A stretch of 25,829 nucleotides of DNA from Actinomycetes bacterium (GTDB lineage: Bacteria; Actinomycetota; Thermoleophilia; Solirubrobacterales; Solirubrobacteraceae): assembly GCA_023404805.1 (NCBI GenBank), contig JAEYAL010000146.1, positions 1-25,829 on the forward strand. Direction: 5' to 3'. Positions 16,398 to 24,276 of the stretch are shown here, one piece after another (within the stretch, counting starts at the first letter, position 1; each line of letters begins with the position of its first letter). The position numbers and the translations under genes are program-made. The notes under the pieces were generated by a model. The model was not told the origin of the DNA. It made no database searches and was given only the letters and a program-made list of their open reading frames with translations.

Positions 16398-16404
16398 TGC
16401 CCGG

Positions 16405-17013
16405 GTGCAGCTGCGCCCAACCATCGTCGCCGTCGTCGGCATCGACGGCACGGGCAAGAGCACGCAAACCGGCCTGCTCGCCGACAGCCTGCGCCGCGAC
16501 GGGATCCCCGCGTCGTCATTCGAGAATCCGGGCGGGCGGCCATGGCTCAACGCGCTCGCCGTGCGGCTCGGGCGCCGCGACGGGCAGGACCTCGTCGGTC
16601 GGCGGGCCGTGGTGGTGCTCGAGACGGCGATCCGCGTCGCCGCGATCACGCGTGCGCTCGTCATCGCGCGGCTCACGGGCCAGGTCGCCGTGATGGACCG
16701 CTACAGCGTCTGCCAGTTCGCGATGATGCGCGCCCGCGGCGACCGGGGCGAACGTGTCGTGCGCCGCATCTTCGGGGTCTTTCCAGACCCCGACGTGACC
16801 GTGCTGCTCGAGGCGCCGGCGCTCGTCGCGCAGCGCCGCGTCGATCTGCGCGGCAAGGACCACGAGGACATCGACTACCTCCGGGCGCTCGACGCGGCGT
16901 ACCGCTCGCTGCCCGAGGCCGGCTCGTTCGTCGAGCTCGACGCGGGCGGCACGATCGACGACGTGCAGCGCGCGCTCCGGGGCGCCGTGAACGTCCAGCT
17001 CGGCCTCGCGTGA
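16405..17013 (+). CDS. Thymidylate-kinase-like P-loop kinase
   Basis: A 202-aa nucleotide kinase of the thymidylate kinase family. The P-loop GIDGTGKST is at residues 12-20, MDRYSV carries the Asp-Arg pair that contacts dTMP, and RGKDHEDIDYLRALDAAYRSL stands where the lid and the Tyr-rich helix are found. It differs from housekeeping Tmk in the FENPGG segment, where FTREPGG is usual. It may therefore be a paralogue acting on another (deoxy)nucleotide, or a diverged dTMP kinase. The next gene, a TetR, begins 24 nt later with its own -10 box, so co-transcription is uncertain. Cytoplasmic. Confidence 0.8.
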   Translation: MQLRPTIVAVVGIDGTGKSTQTGLLADSLRRDGIPASSFENPGGRPWLNALAVRLGRRDGQDLVGRRAVVVLETAIRVAAITRALVIARLTGQVAVMDRYSVCQFAMMRARGDRGERVVRRIFGVFPDPDVTVLLEAPALVAQRRVDLRGKDHEDIDYLRALDAAYRSLPEAGSFVELDAGGTIDDVQRALRGAVNVQLGLA

Positions 17014-17025
17014 CAGCACGCACGA

Positions 17026-17031
17026 TACGCT
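17026..17031 (+). promoter_or_regulatory. -10 box of the fourth TetR gene
   Basis: TACGCT lies 6 nt before GTG 17038, in the 24-nt gap after the kinase gene. Confidence 0.45.
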
Positions 17032-17037
17032 GAAGTT

Positions 17038-17712
17038 GTGACGACGCAGGCCCTCCCAACCGACCCTGCGGACGCACCCGCTAGCCAGCCGGTCGACCTG
17101 CCCCAGATCGACGCTCCGCGGCCGCAGCTGCGGGCCGACGCCGTCCGCAACCGCGAGCGCGTGCTCTGCGCCGCTGCGCGCGTGATCGAGCGCGAGGGCG
17201 CGGCGGGTCTGACGATGGGCGCTGTCGCCACCGAGGCGGGCGTCGGCAAGGGCACGGTCTTCCGCCGCTTCGGCGATCGCAGCTCCCTGCTCCATGCGCT
17301 GCTCGACGAGGAGGAGCGCCGGCTGCAGGAGGCGGTCATCCACGGCCCTGCGCCGCTCGGGCCGGGGGCGCCGCCGCTGGAGCGCCTCATCGCGTTCGGC
17401 GAGGCGCGGCTCGACCACCTCGCACGCCACAGCGAGATCCTGTCGGCCGCCGAGGAGCGCCCGCTCACGCCGGCCACGGAGGCGCATCCGGTCGCCGTCG
17501 CGGTGCGGCTGCACGTCGCGCATCTGCTGCGGCTCGCGGGCCACACGCCGGAGACGTCGTCGGTCCTCGCGTCGGCGCTGCTCTCGTTTCTGTCGGGGAC
17601 GTCGGTGCACCAGCTGACGACGTCCGAAGGACACGACCCGGCCACGCTGCGCACCGCCTGGGCTGCGCTGGCTGCTGGGGCTGTCGGCGCCGCGCCTGGC
17701 TCGGCAACCTGA
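17038..17712 (+). CDS. TetR family regulator
   Basis: A 224-aa regulator. The N-terminal 35 residues are Pro/Asp-rich, then the HTH at about 56-90 reads LTMGAVATEAGVGKGTVFRRFGDRSSLLHALL, as in TetR proteins with a YxHF variant (FRRFGDRSSLL). The C-terminal part is Ala/Leu-rich and helical; its ligand is unknown. GTG 17038 follows a TANNNT box by 6 nt. An 8-bp hairpin 21 nt after the stop probably ends the transcript. No divergent partner gene marks a target, so the function is open. Confidence 0.86.
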   Translation: MTTQALPTDPADAPASQPVDLPQIDAPRPQLRADAVRNRERVLCAAARVIEREGAAGLTMGAVATEAGVGKGTVFRRFGDRSSLLHALLDEEERRLQEAVIHGPAPLGPGAPPLERLIAFGEARLDHLARHSEILSAAEERPLTPATEAHPVAVAVRLHVAHLLRLAGHTPETSSVLASALLSFLSGTSVHQLTTSEGHDPATLRTAWAALAAGAVGAAPGSAT

Positions 17713-17733
17713 CCGAGGTCGGCATGGTTTCGC

Positions 17734-17761
17734 CGTCCGCCCCGCCGGGCCTCGGCGGACG
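17734..17761 (+). terminator. GC-rich hairpin after the fourth TetR
   Basis: CGTCCGCC (17734-17741) pairs with GGCGGACG (17754-17761) over a 12-nt loop. There is no T tract. It sits in the 109-nt gap before the lipoprotein gene. Confidence 0.4.
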
Positions 17762-17807
17762 CGACCAGGACGTCCCCGCCGCGGCGCGGCGTGGACACCC
17801 CCGCCGG

Positions 17808-17813
17808 TATCGT
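17808..17813 (+). promoter_or_regulatory. -10 box of the lipoprotein gene
   Basis: TATCGT lies 8 nt before GTG 17822. It selects GTG 17822 over the TTG at 17813, which overlaps the box itself. Confidence 0.45.
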
Positions 17814-17821
17814 TGGCGCCC

Positions 17822-18370
17822 GTGCTGACCGCTTCCCGCCCGACCACTGCGCCGCGTGCCCGCCGCGCGCTCGCACTGCTGCTCGCGGCCTCCGCGACCG
17901 TCGGCCTCGCGGCCTGCGCCGGCGAACAGCGCCAGCAGGCCAGCGACCTCACGGGCGTGCAGGGCGAGGTCCAGGACGCCGTCCAGAAGCTCGCGGACCG
18001 CGCCGAGAACGACGACGCCGCTGGCATCTGCCGCGACCTGCTCGGCCCCGAGCTGAAGGCCGCCCTCGGCGGCGACGCCCAGTGCGAAGCCAACGTGAAG
18101 GACGCGATCCTGAACGCGGACTACACGAGCCTCAACGTCGACACCGTGAAGGTCGACCCCGCCAAGCTCACGGCGGTCGCCCAGATCAAGCCGGTCGAGG
18201 ATGCCGACGCGCGCCGCTCGATCACGCTCGCCCGCTCCGACGCGAAGGCGCGGTGGCTGATCACCGCGCTCGACCCGACCGGCAAGACGACGCTGCCTGA
18301 AGGCGGCACGACGCGCTCAGGAACGACGCCGGCGGAGACCACGCCGAAGTCGACCACGCCGAAGAGCTAA
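17822..18370 (+). CDS. Small secreted lipoprotein of unknown function
   Basis: A 182-aa exported protein anchored by lipid. A basic N-terminus (RPTTAPRARR) and hydrophobic core ALALLLAASATVG lead to the lipobox LAAC with Cys32 as the expected acylated residue. The mature part (about 120 aa) contains two further cysteines (in ICRDLLGPE and AQCEANVKD) and the segment RWLITALDP. The order resembles small extracellular lipoproteins with an NTF2-like fold, but that is a guess. The tail is a Thr/Pro-rich repeat (TTP recurring) that may act as a spacer. The gene converges on the minus-strand gene 24 nt downstream. Function not recognised. Confidence 0.8.
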   Translation: MLTASRPTTAPRARRALALLLAASATVGLAACAGEQRQQASDLTGVQGEVQDAVQKLADRAENDDAAGICRDLLGPELKAALGGDAQCEANVKDAILNADYTSLNVDTVKVDPAKLTAVAQIKPVEDADARRSITLARSDAKARWLITALDPTGKTTLPEGGTTRSGTTPAETTPKSTTPKS

Positions 18371-18393
18371 ACGAAAGCGCCGTCGGCCGCGGG

Positions 18394-19740
18394 CTAGGGC
18401 ACGAGGAGGACGAGCCGGCTGCGCCCGTTGTCGTTGCCGTAGTCGTCGATGACGACGGCGACGCGTCCGGCGCCGGTGGAGATCATCCGCCGAGGCCGGA
18501 TGCTCGATCGCTTGTCGGTGAACGAGGATCGAGCGATCACCCGCGGAGGCTCGAAACGGCCTCCGGGAGGACGGTGACTCGCGTACAGCGGCCCCGTCCC
18601 GTAGCCGATCGCGCTGCTCCAGACGACCGTGCCGCCGCCGTCGTCGGTCACGGACGCTGACACGTCGGAGAGAGGGATTGCCGTGTCCGCTGACCGCGCT
18701 TCGAAGCTCGCGTCCAAGACCAGCTGGCCAGCCGTGCCCGTGAAGAGCAAGATCCGCTCACCCGCTGCGCGTCCCGACATCGTGACCAACGTCTGATTCG
18801 CAGCGCCGATCGCGACGGAGAGCCCGTTGTAGAGCACCGAGCTGTCGCGTCCTCGGTGCAGCTCCTGAACCGGCGTGGGGGTATCGGTCCCACGCGGGAG
18901 GCTCGACGACCGCAAGGCGACAGTCCGCGCACCGTCCTCATCCGGACCCTCTGTGAGATACGCCAGGGCTACCGTGGAGTCGGCTCCTACGGCGACCGCG
19001 GGGGTCACGAACCCAGAGGCAGGCTCGCCAACCGCGATCCATGGTCCGAGCCCGCCGTCGGCGCTGAGCCGCCGGACGCGCAGAGCCTCGGGGTCGCGAC
19101 CACCGAGCTCCGAAGAGGCGAAGGCGGCGCCGTCGCCAGCGGGCCCGATCGCTGCCGAATACCGGATGAGCCCGTAGCCAGCTGGACGGTCGAGCGCGCG
19201 CGCCGGCTGGAACCGCGCCGCGCCGGATGGGCGGAAGGCCCACATTAGCCGCGGCACCGCCTCCGTCTCGCGGTTGCGCGCGTAGAAGGTCACGCCGACC
19301 GCGCCGCCGCCCGTGACGACCACGGGCTCCTGTGCCGACATCCCAGGGGGCGAGACGAACTGCGTCCGTACGACCTGTCCGCGCCGGCCGTAAGACCGCA
19401 CGGCGATGCGGTGTTTGCGCTCGTGGAAGACGTCGACCGCCGCGACCGCGCCACCCCGGGTCAGTGCAACTGACCTGCGGCCGTAGAGCGTCGCGCGCGG
19501 TATCGGTCCACCGATCGAACTTCGGAGCGGCCCCCTGGCGGGCCAGCGCTCGATGAGCAGTCGTTGATCGCCTGCACCTCCTGTCGACGACAACACGTCG
19601 ATCGAGCCGTCGTGGCGCGCGAACAGGTCCCCGCCGCCGTGGGGCAACACGGCCGACCGCTCAATCGTGACGGCGCGCGCGGTTGAGGCTGCGCACAGCC
19701 CCGCATAGGCGAGGACCACCAAGGAGAGACGGGCGATCAT
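18394..19740 (-). CDS. Secreted protein of unknown function, probable beta-propeller
   Basis: A 448-aa protein with a cleavable signal peptide (residues 1-23, hydrophobic LSLVVLAYAGLCAAS, likely cleavage after ARA). The mature chain is rich in beta strands. It has loosely repeated blocks of the kind GGAVAAVDVF..., DGGGTVVW... and GAGRVAVVID, spaced roughly 45-60 residues apart, suggesting a propeller of the kind seen in actinobacterial cell-surface proteins. No catalytic motif is recognised. ATG 19740 lies 50 nt after the ALDH stop on the same strand, so read-through is possible, but no functional link is visible. Base composition is somewhat less GC-rich than its neighbours, which could mean later acquisition. 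Confidence 0.7.
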   Translation of the reverse strand: MIARLSLVVLAYAGLCAASTARAVTIERSAVLPHGGGDLFARHDGSIDVLSSTGGAGDQRLLIERWPARGPLRSSIGGPIPRATLYGRRSVALTRGGAVAAVDVFHERKHRIAVRSYGRRGQVVRTQFVSPPGMSAQEPVVVTGGGAVGVTFYARNRETEAVPRLMWAFRPSGAARFQPARALDRPAGYGLIRYSAAIGPAGDGAAFASSELGGRDPEALRVRRLSADGGLGPWIAVGEPASGFVTPAVAVGADSTVALAYLTEGPDEDGARTVALRSSSLPRGTDTPTPVQELHRGRDSSVLYNGLSVAIGAANQTLVTMSGRAAGERILLFTGTAGQLVLDASFEARSADTAIPLSDVSASVTDDGGGTVVWSSAIGYGTGPLYASHRPPGGRFEPPRVIARSSFTDKRSSIRPRRMISTGAGRVAVVIDDYGNDNGRSRLVLLVP

Positions 19741-19789
19741 GCCCGTCCCAACCCTGGCATTCGGCGCGAGTTGCGCGTCGATCAGCCCT

Positions 19790-21463
19790 CTACCGCGAGT
19801 ACTTGAAGAAGAACTTGGTGACGCCCTTGAGCGCCGCCGAGCCGGTTCCGTACGGGAACATCTGCGGCATCTTCTTGAGCGGCGCGCGGCTGATGAACAG
19901 GCCCTGCAGCTTCGTGTATTTGAGGAGGCCGATCTCGCCGTGGCGGCCGTCGCCGGCGCCCGACGACTTCCAGCCGCCGAGGGTGAGCTCGAGCTCGGCC
20001 CAGAAGACGAGCGAGTCGTTGATCGAGACGGTGCCAGCCTGGATGCGGCGGGCGACGGCCTCGGCGCGGCGCACGTCCTTGGAGTAGACCGCGGCGGCCA
20101 GGCCGTACTGGTTGTCGTTGGCGAGGCGGATCGCCTCTTCGGTGTTCTCGACGCGCATGATCTGCATCGTCGGGCCGAAGGTCTCCTCGTCGACGATGTC
20201 CATGCCGTGCTTGACCTCGGTGATCACCGTCGGCTCGAAGAACACGGCGCCGTCGGCCTTGACGACCTTCTTGCCGCCGCGCACGACCTTCGCGCCCTGG
20301 GCGACGGCCTGGTCGACCTGCGCCTGGATGTTGTCGGCCTCGCTGGAGACCGTCATCGCCCCGACCTCGACGGTGCCGACGCCGCCGGCCGGGTCGCCGT
20401 AGGAGATCTTGTCGAAGCCCTTGAGGACGCGCTCGACGAACTCGTCGTAGACGAGCGTGTCGACGTAGACGCGCTCGATCGACATGCACGTCTGGCCGCC
20501 GTTGACGAACGAGTAGTACAGCGCGTGGTCGGCGGCCTTCTGCACGTCGGCGTCAGACAGGACGATCAGCGGGTCCTTGCCGCCCATCTCGAGCGAGTAC
20601 GGGATCAGGCGCTCGGCGGCCTGCTTGGCGATGCCGCGGCCGACCTGCTCGGAGCCCGTGAACATGATCATGTCGACGTGGTTGACGAGCTCGCTGCCCA
20701 TCGAGCCCGGGCCGATCGCGACCTGGAACACATCGTCCGGGAAACCGACCTCGCGCATGCCGCGCTGGATCAGCAGCGACGTGAGCGGCGTCTTGGACGC
20801 CGGCTTGAGGACGACGGAGTTGCCAGCGAGCAGCGCGGGGATCACGTCGCCGACGGAGTTGACGAACGGGTAGTTCCACGGCCCGATCACGCCGACGACG
20901 CCGTGCGGCACGTGGCGCTCGACCGTCGAGTTGCCGACGAACAGGCGGTTCTTGGCCCAGCGGCGCTTGTCCTTGAGGAGCTTCGGCGCGACCTTCGCCC
21001 AGTACTCCAGGCTCGACATCGCGTAGATCCACTCGAGGTAGAACGCGTCCTCGATCGGCTTGCCGCCCTCGCGCGAGAGCGTGTCGGTGAACTCGGCCTC
21101 GTGCTTGTAGAGCCACTTGCGCAGCTCCTTGAAGAGGCGGACGCGCTCGTGCACGCCGATCGCCTCCCAGCGGGGCTGCACCTCGCGGGCGCGGGCGACC
21201 ACAGCGGGGACGTCGTCGGCCGTGATGGCCGGCAGCTCCGCGATGACCTTGCCGGTCGCCGGGTTGCGGACGATCAGGCTCGGCTTCTTCGCCTTGGCGT
21301 CCTTGGGCTCTGCCTTCGCCGGGCCGACGTCGCCGGGCTGCTGCACGACCTTCGTCGCAGCGGTCGCGTCAGCCGTCGTGGCGTCGGACTTCGCCGCAAC
21401 CTCGGTGGCAGCGGTGTCGTCGATCGTGGTAGTGGCGTCGAGGCCGGTCTCGCTGGGGTCCAT
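19790..21463 (-). CDS. NAD(P)-dependent aldehyde dehydrogenase
   Basis: Oxidises an aldehyde to the acid with NAD(P) (557 aa). Conserved features are GPWNYP (194-199, with the oxyanion Asn), FTGSEQVG (268-275), LEMGGKDP with Glu292 as general base, GGQTCMS with Cys326 as nucleophile, and EETFGPTM. The ATG has GGAGG 5 nt upstream (21469-21473). Two departures stand out. The first about 60 residues are Ala/Thr/Asp-rich, low complexity and outside the catalytic fold. The end is basic and aromatic (KGVTKFFFKYSR), as in membrane-associated fatty aldehyde or semialdehyde dehydrogenases. It is divergent from the AurF-like gene and shares a promoter region with palindromic sites, so it may act on a product of that pathway. 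The specific substrate is not deducible. Confidence 0.9.
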   Translation of the reverse strand: MDPSETGLDATTTIDDTAATEVAAKSDATTADATAATKVVQQPGDVGPAKAEPKDAKAKKPSLIVRNPATGKVIAELPAITADDVPAVVARAREVQPRWEAIGVHERVRLFKELRKWLYKHEAEFTDTLSREGGKPIEDAFYLEWIYAMSSLEYWAKVAPKLLKDKRRWAKNRLFVGNSTVERHVPHGVVGVIGPWNYPFVNSVGDVIPALLAGNSVVLKPASKTPLTSLLIQRGMREVGFPDDVFQVAIGPGSMGSELVNHVDMIMFTGSEQVGRGIAKQAAERLIPYSLEMGGKDPLIVLSDADVQKAADHALYYSFVNGGQTCMSIERVYVDTLVYDEFVERVLKGFDKISYGDPAGGVGTVEVGAMTVSSEADNIQAQVDQAVAQGAKVVRGGKKVVKADGAVFFEPTVITEVKHGMDIVDEETFGPTMQIMRVENTEEAIRLANDNQYGLAAAVYSKDVRRAEAVARRIQAGTVSINDSLVFWAELELTLGGWKSSGAGDGRHGEIGLLKYTKLQGLFISRAPLKKMPQMFPYGTGSAALKGVTKFFFKYSR

Positions 21464-21568
21464 GGGATCCTCCGGGATGCGCGCGTAAGACTGCCTCCCA
21501 CTCTGCCAGACCTCGGCGAATCCGTTGGGATTCCGGGCGCGCAGGCGAAGCGGGGCGGCTCACCGCGC

Positions 21569-21597
21569 ATCTTAGTGACTCTCGGTCAGTTAGTCCA
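21569..21597 (-). promoter_or_regulatory. ALDH promoter with inverted repeat between -35 and -10
   Basis: On the minus strand TGGACT (21597-21592) and TAAGAT (21574-21569) are 17 nt apart, an acceptable -35/-10 pair. The inverted repeat TGAC-N5-GTCA (21576-21588) lies between them, so a bound repressor would block polymerase. It has the same core as the repeat at 13413-13427. Confidence 0.5.
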
Positions 21598-21619
21598 CCG
21601 GGGACATCCGCCGAGCGTT

Positions 21620-21639
21620 TACCGGACAAGTGTCCGGTA
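21620..21639. promoter_or_regulatory. 20-bp operator palindrome in the divergent promoter region
   Basis: TACCGGACA-ag-TGTCCGGTA: two perfect 9-bp arms with a 2-nt centre, the size and symmetry of TetR-family operators. It lies between the ALDH promoter and the start of the AurF-like gene, so it could control either or both. Confidence 0.6.
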
Positions 21640-21652
21640 GCACACGGGCAGC

Positions 21653-21681
21653 CGGTTGCACTGCTGTAACTTACGCAACCG
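21653..21681 (+). promoter_or_regulatory. Inverted repeat and -10-like box upstream of the AurF-like gene
   Basis: CGGTTGC (21653-21659) and GCAACCG (21675-21681) flank TAACTT (21666-21671), a TANNNT box. The repeat could be a second operator over the start site or a hairpin in the leader. No convincing -35 box is visible. Confidence 0.35.
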
Positions 21682-21743
21682 AAACCTGGCGAGCCCCCTC
21701 GGCGCCTGTCCGCGCCGCCGGAGCCCGCGTGAAAGGACCGGCC

Positions 21744-22772
21744 GTGACGACCAGGACGCTCCCCCAGCACAGCTTCGACGAGGACTACCGCAGCATGCTG
21801 CGGACGCTCTCCGAGGGCTCGGTACACGTGCACTTCGACCCATACGAGGACATCGACTGGGACTCCCCGGCGATGGCGATCGACCCAGAGGACCCGCGCT
21901 GGATCCTGCCTGCCGGGTTCGATCCGCTCGGCGACACCGACTGGTACCGGTCGCTGCCCGTCGACCAGCAGATCGAGCTGGGCCAATGGCGGATCCTGAA
22001 CATCATCAAGGTCGGCGCCGCCTTCGAAAGCGCGCTGATCCGGGGGCTCATGCACTACGCGATGGAGCTGCCGAACGGGTCGCCGGAGTTCCGGTACTGC
22101 CTCCACGAGATGACCGAGGAGTGCAACCACATCCAGATGTTCCAGGAGCTGGTGAACCGCTCTGGCGTCGACGTGCCCGGAACGCGCCTGCATTTCCGCC
22201 TGCTGCTGCCGCTCCTCGGGCTGCTCGGGGGCTACAACCCGGTCGTCCTGATGATCGGCATCCTCGGAGGCGAGGAGCCGATCGACCACTACCAGAAGAT
22301 CGCGATCCGCTCGCTCGAATTGCCGCCTGCGCTGCAGCGCGTCATGGAGATCCACATCGCCGAGGAGGCCCGCCACATCTCCTTCGCGGTCGCGTTCCTC
22401 AAGCTGCGGCTCCCCCACGCGAACCGCGTCCAGCGGTTCATCCTGTCGCTCGTCTTCCCGATCACGATGCGCTGGCTCGCAGGCGAGATCATGACGCCGC
22501 CCAAGTCGCTGCAGAAGCGGTTCGACATCCCGGACGAGGTCTTCAAGGAGGCGTTCTGGGGCTCAGACAACTCGCGCGAGATCCTGGCGTCGTACTTCGG
22601 CGATATGCGCGCGCTGGCCGAGGAGACCGGGCTGATGAACCGCGTCAGCCGCCGCCTCTGGAAGCGCCTCGGGATCGCGGGCGAGGCGAGCCGCTACCGC
22701 GGGGAGCCGGAGCGCACCGCCCACCTGTTCACCGGCGACGAGCCGCAGCGGCCCGCTGGCCGCGTCGCCTAG
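21744..22772 (+). CDS. AurF-like diiron oxygenase
   Basis: Non-haem diiron oxygenase of the p-aminobenzoate N-oxygenase (AurF) type, 342 aa. Ligand candidates fit the AurF pattern: E95 in AFESALIRG, E126-x2-H129 (EECNH), E177, and H204-x3-E208-x2-H211 (HIAEEARH). AurF itself turns arylamines into nitro compounds, but relatives act on other substrates, so the reaction is not fixed by sequence. GTG 21744 has AAGGA 6 nt upstream; the frame is open to 21630 without support. The reductase gene starts directly after its stop codon, giving the oxygenase a dedicated electron donor. Palindromic sites upstream suggest TetR-type control together with the divergent ALDH. Confidence 0.88.
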   Translation: MTTRTLPQHSFDEDYRSMLRTLSEGSVHVHFDPYEDIDWDSPAMAIDPEDPRWILPAGFDPLGDTDWYRSLPVDQQIELGQWRILNIIKVGAAFESALIRGLMHYAMELPNGSPEFRYCLHEMTEECNHIQMFQELVNRSGVDVPGTRLHFRLLLPLLGLLGGYNPVVLMIGILGGEEPIDHYQKIAIRSLELPPALQRVMEIHIAEEARHISFAVAFLKLRLPHANRVQRFILSLVFPITMRWLAGEIMTPPKSLQKRFDIPDEVFKEAFWGSDNSREILASYFGDMRALAEETGLMNRVSRRLWKRLGIAGEASRYRGEPERTAHLFTGDEPQRPAGRVA

Positions 22773-24224
22773 ATGCCGCACGCCGTCACGCAGTCGTGTG
22801 TGGGCGACGGCTCGTGCGTCTTCGCCTGCCCGGTCAACTGCATCCAGCCGACGCCCGACGACCCGGCGTTTGAGCTGGCCGAGATGCTCTTCATCGACCC
22901 GGCCAGCTGCGTCGACTGCGGCGCCTGCGTCGCGGCGTGCCCGGTCGATGCGATCAAGCCGCATCACGAGCTGGAGCCGGCTGAGCTGGCGTTCCTCGAG
23001 ATCAACGCGGCCTACCACGACGGTCCGCGCCGCCAGCGGCCGCCGCTCGCGCCCGTCCCGCCGCCGCTGCGCGTCCGCGACTACGGCCCGGGCCGCGCGC
23101 TCGACGTCGCCATCGTCGGCTCGGGCCCAGCCGCGATGTACGCGGCCGATGAGCTGCTGACGATCTCCGGCGCGCGCGTGACGGTCTACGAGCGGCTCGA
23201 CCGCCCGTACGGCCTGGTCCGCAGCGGCGTCGCTCCCGATCACCGCCGCACGCGGCGCGTCACCCACCAGCTCGACCGGATCCGCCAGCACTCGCGGCTG
23301 ACGATGCGGCTTGGCGTCGAGGTCGGCCGCGACGTGACCCACGACGGGCTGCTCGGCCGCCACGACGCGGTGATCTACGCGATCGGCGCGATCTCCGACA
23401 AGCGCCTCGAGATCCCGGGCGCGGAGCTGCCGGGCGTCGCGTCAGCCACGGAGTTCGTCGGCTGGTACAACGGCCACCCGGACTTCGCGGACCGCCAGTT
23501 CGATCTCTCGCACCGCCGCGCGGTCGTCGTCGGCAACGGCAACGTCGCGCTCGACGTCGCCCGGATCCTGGCGGTCGACCCCGAGACGCTCACCGACACC
23601 GAGATCGCGCCTCACGCGCTGGCCGCGCTGCGGCAGAGCAAGGTCGAGGAGGTCGTGATCGTCGGCCGCCGCGGCCCGGAGCACTCGGCGTTCACGCTCC
23701 CGGAGCTGATCGGGCTCAGCGCGACCGAGGGCGTCACGCTCGCCGTCGACGCCGCGGCGCTGCCCGCCGATCCGCGCGACGACGACGCGAAGCTGCAGCT
23801 CCTGCGGTCGCTCGCCGCGAGGCCGCGCCTCGGCCGCACCATCGAGCTGCGGTACGGCCTCACGCCGCAGCGCATCACCGGCTTCGGCGAGGTCGACGGC
23901 ATCGACTTGGCACCCACAGCCGGCGGTGAGCCGGAGCCCACACTCGGCACCGGCCTGGTGCTCACGGCGATCGGCTATCGCGGGCTCGCCGTGCCGTCGC
24001 TGCCGTTCGACGAAGCCACCGGCACGGTGCCCAACGACGGCGGACGCGTGGTCGACCCGGCCTCCGGCGAAGCGCTCTCCGGCACGTACGTCGCGGGCTG
24101 GATCAAGCGCGGCCCGACGGGCTTCATCGGGACGAACAAGCGCTGCGCGCAGGGCACGGTCGCGGCACTGGTCGACGACCACAACGCCGGGCGGCTGAAG
24201 ACGGCTCGCGCCGCGGCGGCCTGA
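22773..24224 (+). CDS. fprB: Ferredoxin-fused ferredoxin-NADP+ reductase, FprB type
   Basis: Electron-transfer flavoprotein (483 aa). Residues 1-75 form a bacterial 7Fe/8Fe-type ferredoxin domain: C9, C15, C19, C23 in the first half and C46-x2-C49-x2-C52-x3-C56 followed by Pro in the second. The adrenodoxin-reductase-like part has the FAD motif GSGPAAMYAA (116-125), RPYGLVRSGVAPDH, the NADP motif GNGNVALDVAR and the C-terminal GWIKRGPTGFIGTNK. Length and order match mycobacterial FprB. ATG 22773 follows the TAG of the oxygenase with no gap, so the pair is one unit. The expected role is to carry electrons from NADPH through FAD and the Fe-S clusters to the diiron enzyme. A GC-rich hairpin follows the stop. 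Confidence 0.92.
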   Translation: MPHAVTQSCVGDGSCVFACPVNCIQPTPDDPAFELAEMLFIDPASCVDCGACVAACPVDAIKPHHELEPAELAFLEINAAYHDGPRRQRPPLAPVPPPLRVRDYGPGRALDVAIVGSGPAAMYAADELLTISGARVTVYERLDRPYGLVRSGVAPDHRRTRRVTHQLDRIRQHSRLTMRLGVEVGRDVTHDGLLGRHDAVIYAIGAISDKRLEIPGAELPGVASATEFVGWYNGHPDFADRQFDLSHRRAVVVGNGNVALDVARILAVDPETLTDTEIAPHALAALRQSKVEEVVIVGRRGPEHSAFTLPELIGLSATEGVTLAVDAAALPADPRDDDAKLQLLRSLAARPRLGRTIELRYGLTPQRITGFGEVDGIDLAPTAGGEPEPTLGTGLVLTAIGYRGLAVPSLPFDEATGTVPNDGGRVVDPASGEALSGTYVAGWIKRGPTGFIGTNKRCAQGTVAALVDDHNAGRLKTARAAAA

Positions 24225-24237
24225 GCCGCAGCGCGGC
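24225..24237 (+). terminator. Hairpin after the reductase gene
   Basis: GCCGC-agc-GCGGC begins directly after the stop codon. Short, GC-rich, with no T tract. Confidence 0.3.
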
Positions 24238-24263
24238 GCCCGCATCCGGGTGCATCGCACCGG

Positions 24264-24269
24264 TACGAT
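24264..24269 (+). promoter_or_regulatory. -10 box of the methyltransferase gene
   Basis: TACGAT lies 7 nt before ATG 24277, which favours that start over GTG 24250 and ATG 24268. Confidence 0.45.
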
Positions 24270-24276
24270 GCCGCGC

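Noticed and set aside
16333..16404. Longer N-terminus for the kinase starting at 16333
   Set aside because: Would translate through the perfect palindrome and part of the 59-bp repeat; GTG 16405 sits just before the P-loop strand with a -10 box at the right distance.
19739..21640. 633-codon plus-strand frame opposite the ALDH gene
   Set aside because: Antisense shadow; the minus frame has all ALDH catalytic motifs.
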